From positions 5,818-69,817 of the forward strand of contig JANWZO010000012.1 in assembly GCA_025054615.1 (NCBI GenBank): a stretch of DNA of 64,000 nt. The letters run 5' to 3'. This DNA is from Kiritimatiellia bacterium (GTDB lineage Bacteria > Verrucomicrobiota > Kiritimatiellia > CAIVKH01). The notes under the pieces were generated by a model that saw nothing but the letters and a program-made list of their open reading frames with translations, had not been told where the DNA came from and searched no databases. A program made the translations under genes and the position numbers. Positions 41,381-50,577 of this stretch are shown here, piece after piece (the first letter of the stretch is position 1; each line of letters opens with the position of its first letter).

Positions 41381-44300
41381 GCTGCCACCTCCGCAGGACG
41401 ATTGCCATAGATCAGATAATAAACCACCGGGATCACCACGAGGGTGAACAGGGTCGACACAAACAATCCGAAGATCAGCGACCAGGCCAACCCGCTGAAA
41501 ATCGGGTCCAGGGTGATCGGCCACGCCCCAAGCAACGTGGTCCCCGCGGTCAACACAATCGGGCGCAGGCGAACGGCGCCCGACTCCAAAATGGCATCGG
41601 CAATCGGGCGCCCGCGCTCGACCTGCAGGCGGATGAAGTCAATCAGGATGATGCCGTTTCGCACCACGATGCCAGCCAGTGCGATCATCCCGATCATGGC
41701 CGTGGCCGTGAAAAACACGGGGTCGGGATAGCCGGCGACCGGCCGGTTGACCAAAACATTCAGCAACCAAAAGCCCGGCATTATGCCGATCATCGTCAGT
41801 GGAATCGAAAGCATGATCACCCCGGGCAGCGCATAGGACCTCGTCTCGTAAACCAGCAGGACGTAAATCCCCAGCAGAGCGGCGGCGAAGGCGAGCCCCA
41901 AATCGCGGAACACATCGACCGTGATCTTCCATTCGCCCTCGCCCGCCCATTCAACCCGAATGCCATCCGGCAGCGGGTGTTTCTTGAACCAGCTCTTGAG
42001 GGCCAGCACTGGATAAGCCGGCCCGCGGCCCGCTGTGTCCGCCGTCACATAGACGACGCGCTCAAGATTCTTGTGAAAAATGGTCTTGTCCTCCACCGTG
42101 GTTTCAAACGAACCGATCTCGCCGAGCTGGACCAGATTCCCTCCCTGACCTTTGACCGGAATCGTCTTGAGACGCTCGACATCCGACCGCAGGGCTCGCG
42201 GAAGTTGCAGGCGGATTGGCGTCTCGTTCTGTTCGCCCGGCGCGTGCAGGACACCGGCATCGTATCCGCCCAGCGCGATGCGGAGCGTTCGCGCGGCAGC
42301 CTCCACGGATACGCCGTTTCGGGCGGCCTTGTCGCGGTCCAGTCGGTAGACCACTTTGGGCTGGTCGGCCTCGACGTAGTCGTCGACATCCACCACGCCG
42401 CGCTCTTCCCGCATCCGCTTCTTGACGATTTCCGCAGCGGCGATCAGCTCCGCGTAGCGGTGATGCGGGCGTCCGTAAATTTCGGCCACAATCGTCGCCA
42501 GGACCGGCGGACCGGGCGGGACTTCGACAATCTTGACCGACGCGCCCCATTTGGCCGCAATGCGCTCCACATCGGGACGGATGCGCAGAGCGATCGCATG
42601 GCTGTTCATCTTGCGCTGCTTTCGATGCGCGAGGTTGATGCGAATGTCGGCGACATGCGGGCCCTGCCGAAGGTAATAGTGGCGGACCAGTCCGTTGAAA
42701 TCCATCGGGCTGGCGCCTCCGCTAATCGACGTGAAATTTTGCACCTCGGGGACGGTGCGCAGAAACGCCTCAAGATCTCGGACGACTGCGTCGGTCGTCT
42801 CCAGCGGCGTCCCCTCCGGCATATCGACGACCAACTGCAGTTCGTTTTTGTTGTCGAACGGCAACATTTTCAGCGGTACGACCCCCAGCGCGAGCGCCAC
42901 CGAGCCGACAAACAACAGCGCGACCACAGTGAGCATCCGCCTCGCCTTCCTCCGCGATTCGATGAACGGTCGCACGAGCCGGGAGTAAACCCGATACACG
43001 GGAGAACGGGTCACATCCCCGGACGTTTCGTCGTGCGAGGCGAAGTCCGCGCCTTTGAGCATCACCTTGGAAACCCACGGCGTGATCATGAGCGAGACGA
43101 TCATCGAGCTAAGCATCGCCAGCGGCACATTCAGCGCCATTGGCCGCATGTATGGACCCATCATTCCCGTGATGAAAAACATGGGCACAAAGGCGACCAT
43201 CACGGCCAGTGTCGCGAGAATCAGCGGGGGCATGACCTCGTTCATCGCCGTGAGGATCGCCTCATCGCGGCGCTGCTTGCCGAGCTTGAGGTGGCGATAA
43301 ATGTTCTCGACCGCGACGATCGGATCGTCGACCAGAAGGCCGAGCGCCAGGATGAGCGCGAACAAGGTAACCCGGTTGATCGTATATCCCGCGAGGTAGT
43401 TGACGAGGAGCGTCAATGAATACGTGATCGGAACCGCCAGCGCGACAATCAAGCCCACCCGCCAGTTCATGATCAGCGCAATGAGCACGATCACCGTAAT
43501 CACCGCTTCGCCGAGGCTCGTGACCAGGCTATTGACCTTTTCATTCGCCGTTTGCCCATAGTCCCGAGTCACGACGGCCTCCACTTCATGCGGGATGATC
43601 ACGCCGCGCAGCGATTCGATCATCGCTCGGACCTCCCGCGTGACGTGGACCGCATTGCTGCCCTTCTTCTTGGCGACGGCGATCGTCACGGCGGGCTGCG
43701 GCTCGGCTGCTGATTGGCCGGCCGAAGCCGCGGGACCGAAGCCGAAACGGGAATAGGTCTTCAATTCGGCCGGGCCGTCGAGCACTTCGGCAACGTCGCG
43801 CAGATATACCGGTCGGCCATCGTGCAGCCCCACGAGCAAATCGGCCACCTCGCGCGCGTCTTTGAGGAATGGCCCCGCAGACACCTTCACCGACACGCCC
43901 GCCTGGTCGAACGAGCCGCTCTCCAACTGGGCGTTCGACGCTTGAATCGCCGCCGCCACCTCTCCCGGCGACATTCCATACGCGGCCAGGCGGTTCGCAT
44001 CGAGTTGGACGGTCACCACGCGCTTTTCTCCGCCGTGGATCGTGATCGCGGCGGTGTTCTCGATGTGTTGCAGACGGGCGACAACCTCCTCCGCGATACG
44101 ATAGAGCTCGAACGTGTCGTACCTGCGGCTGGTCAGCGTAACATTCACCACGGGAACGTCATCGACCTCGACCGGCTTAATAACCCAGCCGGTTATGCCG
44201 GGCGTCACCTTGTCGACGTTTTGGAAAACCTTGTTGTAGAGTTTGATCAGGCTTTCCTCACGGTCCTCGCCGACAAAAAATCGAACCGTGATGATCGCCT

Positions 44301-44583
44301 GCCCGGGCATGGACATCGAGTAGACGTACTCGACTCCATCGATCTGATAGAGCATCCGCTCTAGCCGGGACGCGACCAGCCGCTCCACTTCCTCCGCACT
44401 GCCGCCAGGATACTGCACAAAGATGTCCGCTAGCGGCACGACGATTTGCGGCTCCTCCTCCCGCGGCGTCGCCAGCAGGGCGATTGCGCCCGCCGCCAGC
44501 GCAACCAACATCAGAAGGATCGAAAGATTCCCGCGAAGAAACGCCTCGATCAGGCGGGCGACACCTGAATGGGACCCATTCAT
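41377..44583 (-). CDS. RND-family efflux pump, inner-membrane subunit
   Basis: A 1068-residue AcrB/CusA-class transporter. TM1 is near residues 17-40 (LSILLMLVALAAGAIALL); the porter domains follow (VEYVYSMSMPGQAIITVRF), then the central TM block with LALGLLVDDPIVAVENIYRHL holding the proton-relay aspartates, and a second half ending in GIVVRNGIILIDFIRL. It is closer to HAE-type or hybrid pumps than to CzcA: the conserved metal-relay pattern could not be confirmed. ATG 44583 shares one base with the adaptor stop (TGATG). No outer-membrane channel gene is nearby, so a shared TolC is assumed. Confidence 0.93.
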   Translation of the reverse strand: MNGSHSGVARLIEAFLRGNLSILLMLVALAAGAIALLATPREEEPQIVVPLADIFVQYPGGSAEEVERLVASRLERMLYQIDGVEYVYSMSMPGQAIITVRFFVGEDREESLIKLYNKVFQNVDKVTPGITGWVIKPVEVDDVPVVNVTLTSRRYDTFELYRIAEEVVARLQHIENTAAITIHGGEKRVVTVQLDANRLAAYGMSPGEVAAAIQASNAQLESGSFDQAGVSVKVSAGPFLKDAREVADLLVGLHDGRPVYLRDVAEVLDGPAELKTYSRFGFGPAASAGQSAAEPQPAVTIAVAKKKGSNAVHVTREVRAMIESLRGVIIPHEVEAVVTRDYGQTANEKVNSLVTSLGEAVITVIVLIALIMNWRVGLIVALAVPITYSLTLLVNYLAGYTINRVTLFALILALGLLVDDPIVAVENIYRHLKLGKQRRDEAILTAMNEVMPPLILATLAVMVAFVPMFFITGMMGPYMRPMALNVPLAMLSSMIVSLMITPWVSKVMLKGADFASHDETSGDVTRSPVYRVYSRLVRPFIESRRKARRMLTVVALLFVGSVALALGVVPLKMLPFDNKNELQLVVDMPEGTPLETTDAVVRDLEAFLRTVPEVQNFTSISGGASPMDFNGLVRHYYLRQGPHVADIRINLAHRKQRKMNSHAIALRIRPDVERIAAKWGASVKIVEVPPGPPVLATIVAEIYGRPHHRYAELIAAAEIVKKRMREERGVVDVDDYVEADQPKVVYRLDRDKAARNGVSVEAAARTLRIALGGYDAGVLHAPGEQNETPIRLQLPRALRSDVERLKTIPVKGQGGNLVQLGEIGSFETTVEDKTIFHKNLERVVYVTADTAGRGPAYPVLALKSWFKKHPLPDGIRVEWAGEGEWKITVDVFRDLGLAFAAALLGIYVLLVYETRSYALPGVIMLSIPLTMIGIMPGFWLLNVLVNRPVAGYPDPVFFTATAMIGMIALAGIVVRNGIILIDFIRLQVERGRPIADAILESGAVRLRPIVLTAGTTLLGAWPITLDPIFSGLAWSLIFGLFVSTLFTLVVIPVVYYLIYGNRPAEVAA

Positions 44584-45578
44584 CACCGGGCCTCCGCCAA
44601 AATCACATCCCCATCCGCCAGCCCCGCGAGAATCTCCACCCGCCCTCCGACGGACGGTCCTGTCCGGACGAGGCGGTCGACGACACGGTCCCCGCGCACC
44701 AGCCCAACCGTCTCGAGCTGGCCAACGCGACGTACCGACGAAGCGGGCGCGAAAATAGCCAGCCGCGGCTCCGTCTCCACCCAAAGTCGGCCAAACGCAC
44801 CGGGTAGCAGATCCGCTTCCGGCCGTTGCAGGTCAACACGCACGATCTGCGTGCGGCTCCGAGGATCGATTTCCCCGACAATCTCTGCCACGACGCCGGA
44901 CAAGGAGAGGGGCGGATGCTCAACACTGACGGGAACGGACGCACCGAGCGAAAGAAACCGAATCAATCTGACTGGAGCGGCCGCTTCCAGTCGCATCCGA
45001 GTCGGGTCATACAACGCCATTAATTCCTGCCCGGGCGAGGCAAGGTCGCCCACTTCCACGTGCCGCTCGATGACAACGCCTGTCAAGGGCGAGCGAATTT
45101 CCGTGTAGGAGAGCATAACGCGGATGCGGTCCACCTGGGCCCTCGCAGAGCGATACGCGCTTTCGGCCGCGGTCAGTTCTTGCTCACTTGCGGTCCGAGC
45201 CTCGAACAGGCGTCGGGTCCGGTCATAGTCTGCCTCCGCCTGCCTGAGCTGCGCCTCCGCCGCCGTCAGTTGCTCCCTGATCTCCCGATCATCCAGCACG
45301 AGCAGCACCTGCCCCCGTTCGACCCGCTGCCCCGCGGATGCGCGAACTTCCGAGACCTGCGCCTGAATTCTCGCCGCAACCTTGACGCGCTCCGCCGCGC
45401 TAACCGTCCCCACGACGTCAATCCGGGAGCGCACCTGCTCCACGCCCACGGTCACGACTGGTACGCCCGCCGGCAGCGGGCGACCTTCCTCGCGATGGAC
45501 GTAGCCCGGCTGAATCTTGTTACGGCCGCAGCCCACCCAGATGCCCGCTGCGACCAGGATGATCACGACTTGTTTCAT
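44583..45578 (-). CDS. RND efflux periplasmic adaptor (membrane-fusion protein)
   Basis: A 331-residue MFP. The N-terminus is a lipoprotein signal (VVIILVAAGIWVGC, cysteine about residue 17). A lipoyl-like half motif (VAARIQAQVSEV and GVVIERHVEVGDLASPGQELM) flanks an alpha-helical hairpin (EQLTAAEAQLRQAEADYDRTRR), followed by beta-barrel and membrane-proximal domains. It bridges the RND subunit to an outer-membrane channel. First gene of the five-gene efflux operon; upstream lies an imperfect 33-bp dyad that could be an operator. Confidence 0.92.
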   Translation of the reverse strand: MKQVVIILVAAGIWVGCGRNKIQPGYVHREEGRPLPAGVPVVTVGVEQVRSRIDVVGTVSAAERVKVAARIQAQVSEVRASAGQRVERGQVLLVLDDREIREQLTAAEAQLRQAEADYDRTRRLFEARTASEQELTAAESAYRSARAQVDRIRVMLSYTEIRSPLTGVVIERHVEVGDLASPGQELMALYDPTRMRLEAAAPVRLIRFLSLGASVPVSVEHPPLSLSGVVAEIVGEIDPRSRTQIVRVDLQRPEADLLPGAFGRLWVETEPRLAIFAPASSVRRVGQLETVGLVRGDRVVDRLVRTGPSVGGRVEILAGLADGDVILAEAR

Positions 45579-45601
45579 GGAACCTCCAAGAGGAAAGATC
45601 C

Positions 45602-45634
45602 GTAGTTGAACCTGGCAGTTAGAGCCTGAACTAC
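45602..45634. promoter_or_regulatory. Candidate operator dyad upstream of the efflux operon
   Basis: An imperfect 33-bp inverted repeat with perfect 6-bp ends GTAGTT / AACTAC and scattered internal symmetry lies 24-56 nt upstream of the adaptor ATG and about 110 nt upstream of ctaA. Size and position fit a dimeric repressor or MerR-type site, but no regulator gene is adjacent. Confidence 0.35.
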
Positions 45635-45708
45635 AAGCTCAGGTTCCCCGGTAGGCACCGAGATTTCACACCCTGCTACCCAGTGAGGGACATCCTCTGT
45701 GCCGCCGC

Positions 45709-45736
45709 TTGCAATCCGCATCATTCGGCGTACATA
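45709..45736 (+). promoter_or_regulatory. Promoter of ctaA, leaderless
   Basis: TTGCAA (45709-45714), a 16-bp spacer and TACATA (45731-45736), then exactly 7 nt to the ATG at 45744. The transcript would start at or next to the start codon; no Shine-Dalgarno precedes the ATG. Confidence 0.6.
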
Positions 45737-45743
45737 TCGACTC

Positions 45744-46784
45744 ATGAACGACCCCTGTCGCCCCGTGATTCGCTGGTTGGATGTCGTGTGCGCGATGATT
45801 CTGTTGATGGTACTGGTGGGCGGCATCACGCGCTTGACGGAATCCGGCCTCTCGATGGTGACCTGGGAGCCTATTCTTGGCGTGATCCCTCCGCGCTCTG
45901 AGGCGGAATGGCAAATGCGCTTCGATCAATATCGCGCTTACCCAGAGTACCAACTGATCAAAAAAGGGATGACGCTGGCCGAATTCAAGGTGATCTTTTT
46001 TTGGGAATATTTGCACCGCCTGCTGGGCCGACTGATCGGATTGGTTTACGCACTGCCTCTGATCTGGTTCATCGCCCGCGGCGCTGTCCGAGGGCGGCTG
46101 GCGGCGCTGCTGCTTCTGGGACTCGCGCTCGGTGGCCTTCAGGGCTTCGTCGGGTGGTGGATGGTGAAAAGCGGGCTGGATCAGAACCCTTATGTGAGTC
46201 CGCTTCGCCTCGCGATCCATTTGGGACTCGCGCTGTTCCTTCTCTCGTTTCTGTGGTGGATCCGTTTGGATCTCGCGAAACCTCGCCCTCGCTTCACAAG
46301 GACGGAACGGCGGCCCCTTCAGGGGTTGGCGCGCGGCTTCGCCGCCCTGCTCATCCTCCAGATCTTCTACGGCGCGCTGACCGCGGGACTGAACGCAGGC
46401 TACATGTACAACACGTTTCCGCTGATGATGGGCCGCGTCTTCCCGCCCGGGATGTGGTCCATGAATTCGGGCTTTTTGAATCTGTTCGAAAATGCCGTGA
46501 CTGTCCAATGGATCCACCGCGCTCTTGGATGGCTGGTGTTGGCATTCGCCATCGGCCTGTGGCTTGCGGGTCGTCGACATCTGGCGCCCAACACGCTCGC
46601 GCGCCGCGCGGCCACCGCTGTTTTGCTGCTGACCGTGCTGCAGTTTCTGCTAGGCGTCGGGACACTCCTATTGAAAGTTCCCATTTGGCTCGGCGTCTCC
46701 CACCAGGTGAATGCCGCCCTGCTGCTCCTGGCGGCCGTCACGCTGATCTACGCGACGCCTGCCAGCCGCCACACAACGGCGTAA
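45744..46784 (+). CDS. ctaA: Haem A synthase, COX15/CtaA family
   Basis: A 346-residue polytopic membrane protein with about eight transmembrane helices. VGGITRLTESGLSMVTWEPILGVIPP and the EYLHRLLGRLIGL block (haem-ligand histidine) in the first half are repeated as VQWIHRALGWLVLA and SHQVNAALLLLAAV in the second, typical of COX15-type enzymes that hydroxylate the C8 methyl of haem O to haem A. This indicates an aa3-type oxidase elsewhere. ATG 45744 is chosen over GTG 45699 because of the promoter position. alaS follows 98 nt downstream. Confidence 0.93.
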   Translation: MNDPCRPVIRWLDVVCAMILLMVLVGGITRLTESGLSMVTWEPILGVIPPRSEAEWQMRFDQYRAYPEYQLIKKGMTLAEFKVIFFWEYLHRLLGRLIGLVYALPLIWFIARGAVRGRLAALLLLGLALGGLQGFVGWWMVKSGLDQNPYVSPLRLAIHLGLALFLLSFLWWIRLDLAKPRPRFTRTERRPLQGLARGFAALLILQIFYGALTAGLNAGYMYNTFPLMMGRVFPPGMWSMNSGFLNLFENAVTVQWIHRALGWLVLAFAIGLWLAGRRHLAPNTLARRAATAVLLLTVLQFLLGVGTLLLKVPIWLGVSHQVNAALLLLAAVTLIYATPASRHTTA

Positions 46785-46882
46785 GGCTTCTTGAGAGCCG
46801 CGCTGCGCCACGTAATCGCCGCTGGAGTTCGCGGCGCCTGTGGCGTATCTTCGCGGCTTTCGGTTTGTTGAAGGAACTGCCG

Positions 46883-49594
46883 ATGATGACATCAGCTCAA
46901 ATCCGCCAGTCGTTTCTGGATTTCTTCCGGTCAAAAGGACACACGATCGTGCCGTCCTCGAGTCTGATGCCGGACTCCCCCAACCTGCTGTTTACCAACG
47001 CTGGCATGAATCAGTTCGTGCCCATATTCCTGGGTCAACAACCCTGCCCTTATCAGCCGCCCCGCGCTGCCGATACGCAAAAGTGCATCCGCGCCGGCGG
47101 CAAACACAACGACCTCGAGGACGTCGGCCTCGACACCTACCACCATACGTTCTTTGAAATGCTCGGAAACTGGAGCTTTGGCGACTATTTCAAAAAGGAA
47201 GCAATCGAGTGGGCGTGGGAACTTCTGACCGAGGTCTGGAAATTTCCGCCAGCCCGGCTCTATGCCACTGTGTACAGCCCAGACAAGTCCAAAGGCGATC
47301 CGGCGGAATTCGACCAGGAGGCGCATGAGCATTGGTCCCGTATTTTTGAAAGCGCAGGACTCGACCCCGCCGTCCACATCGTAACTGGCGGCCGCAAGGA
47401 CAATTTTTGGATGATGGGCGAAACCGGTCCGTGCGGACCCTGTTCGGAAATCCATGTCGATCTGACCCCCGGCGGGGACACCCGCGGATCGCTCGTGAAC
47501 AAAGGCTCCGCGGAATGCATCGAGATCTGGAACCTGGTGTTCATCCAGTTCAACGCCGAACCCGACGGCTCGTTTTCGCCCCTGCCGGCTCGACATGTCG
47601 ACACAGGCATGGGTTTCGAGCGCGTCACGGCCATCCTTCAGTGCACTCGCCAGTTCACGGACTTTTCACGGGTAGTTTCCAACTATGAAACGGACGTCTT
47701 CCGTCCCCTTTTCGACGCGCTCGAGCGGCTCAGCGGAAAACGATACGGGTCAACTCTCCCGTCGCCGGGCACTGCCGGCGCGACCGCCCAGGAGAAGATC
47801 GACATCGCGTTCCGCGTCATCGCCGATCACATCCGCACGCTCGCGTTCGCGATCGCGGATGGAATTATGCCGGGCAACACGGACCGCCACTACGTGCTCC
47901 GCCGTATCCTGCGCCGGGCCGTCCGGTATGGCCGGTCGCTCGGATTCCACGAACCTTTCTTCTTCAAGCTCGCCGAGGTCCTTGCGGATACGATGGGCGA
48001 CGTGTTTCCGGAGGTCCGCACTCAGAAGGCCCGCATCCAGGAAGTCCTGCGCGTCGAGGAGGAGGCCTTCAATCGCACGCTGGACCGAGGAATCGAGCTC
48101 TTCCGCGAACAGGCTGGCTCTCTCGGCCGGGGAGGCGTGCTCGATGGGGCTTTCGCGTTCAAACTCTATGATACGTATGGCTTCCCGCTGGACCTGACCG
48201 AGCTGATGGCCCGCGAACAGGGTCTCACCGTCGACCGCGCGGGATTCGACGCAGAAATGGAAAAACAGCGGGCCCGCGCAAGAGCCGCCCAGAAAAAAAC
48301 CGTCATCGAAGTTTCCGCCGTCGCTGCGGAAGCCGTCACCGAATTTGTCGGCTACGAGCGGCTCGAGGCCGACGCGCGCGTCCTCGATGTGGTCGACGTG
48401 AAAGGCCGGACCGCCGTCATTGCGGACCGCTCGCCCTGTTACGCCGAGATGGGCGGCCAGGTTGGCGACACGGGTCGGATCCGTGAGGGCGGCCGGCTCT
48501 GGAGGATCGTCGACACGCAAAAGGCCGGTCGCGCCGTGCTCCACCTTCTCGACAGTCCCGATGCACCGGAGCCCGGCTCGCCGGTCACACTTGACGTGGA
48601 CCGCGAGCGCCGCGCCGCGATCCAGCGGCATCACACCGCCACACACCTTTTCCATTGGGCCCTCCACGAAGTCGTCAGTCGCGATGCCTCCCAGAAGGGT
48701 TCCTATGTGGGGCCTGACAAATTGACCTTCGATTTCAACAGTGCGCCACTAACCCCTGGCCAACTGTCAGATCTTGAGCGTCTGGTCAACGAACGAATCG
48801 TCGAGAACGCACCAGTCTTTTGGCGGGAGGTACCGTATGCCGATGTCCGGGGGCGGCGCGATATCCTTCAATTCTTTGGAGAAAAATATGGCGAAACGGT
48901 CCGGGTCGTGCAGATTGGCGGGGCGCCGGGCAGCTTGGATGGCTTTTCCATGGAGCTGTGCGGAGGAACCCACACACGCGCCACCGGCGAACTCGGGTTG
49001 TTCCGAATCGTCTCGGAAAGCGCCATCGCCGCGGGAATCCGACGCGTGGAGGCCGTGGCCGGCCTGGCAGCTTGGCAATCCATCAACGACGATCTTTGCC
49101 GACTCAAGCGAAGTGCTGCCCTTTTGAATGTGGGACCCGCCGAACTCGAGCGGCGAATCGAATCGTTGCTTGCCCATCAGAAGGAACTGGAAAAACAGCT
49201 AAAAACACTTCAGGCCCGCCAAGCCGCCAGCCGGGCGGAGGCGCTGCTGACTCACGCGCAAACTATCGGCGGCACGCCCGTAATCGTTGCCGACGTCGGC
49301 GAAGCCGACGCAGAAACTCTCGGAACCATGGCTGAACACCTCAAAGGGCGATGGGATGGCATTCTCGTCCTCGCCGGCTCGGCGGAGGGAACGGTGTCGA
49401 TGGTTGCAGCCGTTCCCGCGGCGTTCGGCAAGCGTGCACCTGCCGGGCAGTTGATCCAGGCCATCGCACCGTTGGTCGGCGGCCGAGGCGGCGGCAGGCC
49501 GGACTTCGCGCGCGGGGGCGGCAAAAATCCCGAGGGGCTCGGCGCGGCACTTGCCGCCGCTCGGGATTGGCTCTCTGCGCGGCTGGCCGGGTAA
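46883..49594 (+). CDS. alaS: Alanyl-tRNA synthetase
   Basis: A 903-residue class II synthetase. Motif 1/2 region FTNAGMNQFVPIFLG and KHNDLEDVGLDTYHHTFFEMLGNWSFGDYFKKEAI, motif 3 area with TGMGFERV, tRNA-recognition helices with GNTDRHYVLRRILRRAVRYGR, an editing domain with HHTATHLF (about residue 582) and CGGTHT (about residue 692), and the C-terminal DHHA1 domain with GGRGGGRPDFARGGG are present. ATG 46883 has an AGGA Shine-Dalgarno 7 nt upstream; an open frame reaching back to 45908 is out of frame with ctaA and is not coding. Confidence 0.98.
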   Translation: MMTSAQIRQSFLDFFRSKGHTIVPSSSLMPDSPNLLFTNAGMNQFVPIFLGQQPCPYQPPRAADTQKCIRAGGKHNDLEDVGLDTYHHTFFEMLGNWSFGDYFKKEAIEWAWELLTEVWKFPPARLYATVYSPDKSKGDPAEFDQEAHEHWSRIFESAGLDPAVHIVTGGRKDNFWMMGETGPCGPCSEIHVDLTPGGDTRGSLVNKGSAECIEIWNLVFIQFNAEPDGSFSPLPARHVDTGMGFERVTAILQCTRQFTDFSRVVSNYETDVFRPLFDALERLSGKRYGSTLPSPGTAGATAQEKIDIAFRVIADHIRTLAFAIADGIMPGNTDRHYVLRRILRRAVRYGRSLGFHEPFFFKLAEVLADTMGDVFPEVRTQKARIQEVLRVEEEAFNRTLDRGIELFREQAGSLGRGGVLDGAFAFKLYDTYGFPLDLTELMAREQGLTVDRAGFDAEMEKQRARARAAQKKTVIEVSAVAAEAVTEFVGYERLEADARVLDVVDVKGRTAVIADRSPCYAEMGGQVGDTGRIREGGRLWRIVDTQKAGRAVLHLLDSPDAPEPGSPVTLDVDRERRAAIQRHHTATHLFHWALHEVVSRDASQKGSYVGPDKLTFDFNSAPLTPGQLSDLERLVNERIVENAPVFWREVPYADVRGRRDILQFFGEKYGETVRVVQIGGAPGSLDGFSMELCGGTHTRATGELGLFRIVSESAIAAGIRRVEAVAGLAAWQSINDDLCRLKRSAALLNVGPAELERRIESLLAHQKELEKQLKTLQARQAASRAEALLTHAQTIGGTPVIVADVGEADAETLGTMAEHLKGRWDGILVLAGSAEGTVSMVAAVPAAFGKRAPAGQLIQAIAPLVGGRGGGRPDFARGGGKNPEGLGAALAAARDWLSARLAG

Positions 49595-49601
49595 AAACAA
49601 A

Positions 49602-49624
49602 GGGCGCGACTCTCGGCCGCGCCC
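49602..49624. terminator. Terminator between alaS and hsp20
   Basis: A 7-bp perfect stem GGGCGCG / CGCGCCC with a 9-nt loop. On the minus strand it is followed by TTTGTTTTT, so it terminates the Hsp20 operon; alaS on the plus strand has no T run after it. Confidence 0.8.
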
Positions 49625-49639
49625 CACGGTGTCCTGAAC

Positions 49640-50152
49640 TTATTCGGACTCCACCGCGATGGTCTTGCGCTTCGACTGCGCTTCGGGAAGCTTCGGCAAG
49701 GTCACCGTCAGGACGCCCTTCTTGAAGGTCGCCTTGGCGTGATCCTTGTCGAGGCCCGAGGGAAGCGGAATGCTCCGATGGAACTCGCCGTAGCTGCGCT
49801 CGACGAGATGGTAATTCCGCTTCTTCTCCTCGCGCTCGTCCTTGCGCACACCTCGAATCGTCAGGAGATCGTCGTCCAGCGAAACCTGGATGTCCTTTTC
49901 ATCCAGGCCGGGCAGGTCCGCGACGACCGTTAGCTCCTTTTCCGTCTCGGATACATCCACGCGAGGCGCAAATGTATCCAGACGGGTAAAGGACGACGGC
50001 CACGCCAGACCCCAGGACCGTTCGAAGTCTCCGAAGAAGTCTTCGAACAGCTTGTTGACCTGGCGGTGAAGTTCGGCGAAAGGATTCTCCTCACGTCGAG
50101 CCACCGCAGTCTCCGACGACTCCCGACGCCAAGGAATGAGGCTCCGTTTCAT
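49640..50152 (-). CDS. Hsp20/alpha-crystallin small heat-shock protein
   Basis: A 170-residue small chaperone. The alpha-crystallin domain (about residues 55-160) begins FAPRVDVSETEKELTVVADLPG, contains DLLTIRGVRKDEREEK and ends KKGVLTVTLPKLPEA, the conserved GVLxVxxPK motif. A long N-terminal arm with NPFAELHRQVNKLFEDFF precedes it. Third gene of a three-gene hsp20 operon, 26 nt after the middle one. It holds unfolding proteins for DnaK and GroEL. Confidence 0.93.
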   Translation of the reverse strand: MKRSLIPWRRESSETAVARREENPFAELHRQVNKLFEDFFGDFERSWGLAWPSSFTRLDTFAPRVDVSETEKELTVVADLPGLDEKDIQVSLDDDLLTIRGVRKDEREEKKRNYHLVERSYGEFHRSIPLPSGLDKDHAKATFKKGVLTVTLPKLPEAQSKRKTIAVESE

Positions 50153-50178
50153 CTACCTTCACCTCCTTTCGGTATGGA

Positions 50179-50565
50179 TTACTCGGCCCGAACCTCGATG
50201 CGGCGCGGTTGCGCGTCGACCGCCTTAGGCAGGACGAGGCGCAGTACACCGTTCTTGATCCGGGCGGAAATCCCATTTCGATCCACGTCTTCCGTCAGCG
50301 TGAAGGAACGGCGGTATTCAGCCGAACCGAATTCGCGATAGACCACTTCACGGCCGGCCGGCTCTTCCGCGACGTTCCGTGCGCTCACAGTCAACACGCG
50401 GTTTTCCAGCGTGATGTCGATCTGGTCCTGCCTTACGCCCGGCAGGTCCATCACGACGACGATTTCCTTGTCCGTCTCGTAGATGTCCGTGGCCGGCGAG
50501 TAGACGGGCAGATCGCGCATCTGTTCCGCACGCTGGACCTGGACTTCGGTAGCCTGCTTCGTCAT
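50179..50565 (-). CDS. Hsp20/alpha-crystallin small heat-shock protein
   Basis: A 128-residue member, the shortest of the three, with a reduced N-terminal arm. The alpha-crystallin domain starts TDIYETDKEIVVVMDLPGV and ends NGVLRLVLPKAVDAQP; REFGSAEYRRSFTL is the central conserved strand. AAGGAGG Shine-Dalgarno. It lies 12 nt after the first gene of the operon. The three paralogues differ enough that recent duplication is unlikely. Confidence 0.92.
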   Translation of the reverse strand: MTKQATEVQVQRAEQMRDLPVYSPATDIYETDKEIVVVMDLPGVRQDQIDITLENRVLTVSARNVAEEPAGREVVYREFGSAEYRRSFTLTEDVDRNGISARIKNGVLRLVLPKAVDAQPRRIEVRAE

Positions 50566-50577
50566 GGCAATCCCTCC

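Noticed and set aside
41977-43419. 480-codon plus-strand open frame opposite the RND pump
   Set aside because: Antisense shadow produced by GC-rich codon bias; His/Arg/Asp-rich composition without domain pattern.
45908-46882. Upstream extension of the alaS frame
   Set aside because: It runs out of frame through ctaA; the AlaRS N-terminus and Shine-Dalgarno fix the start at 46883.
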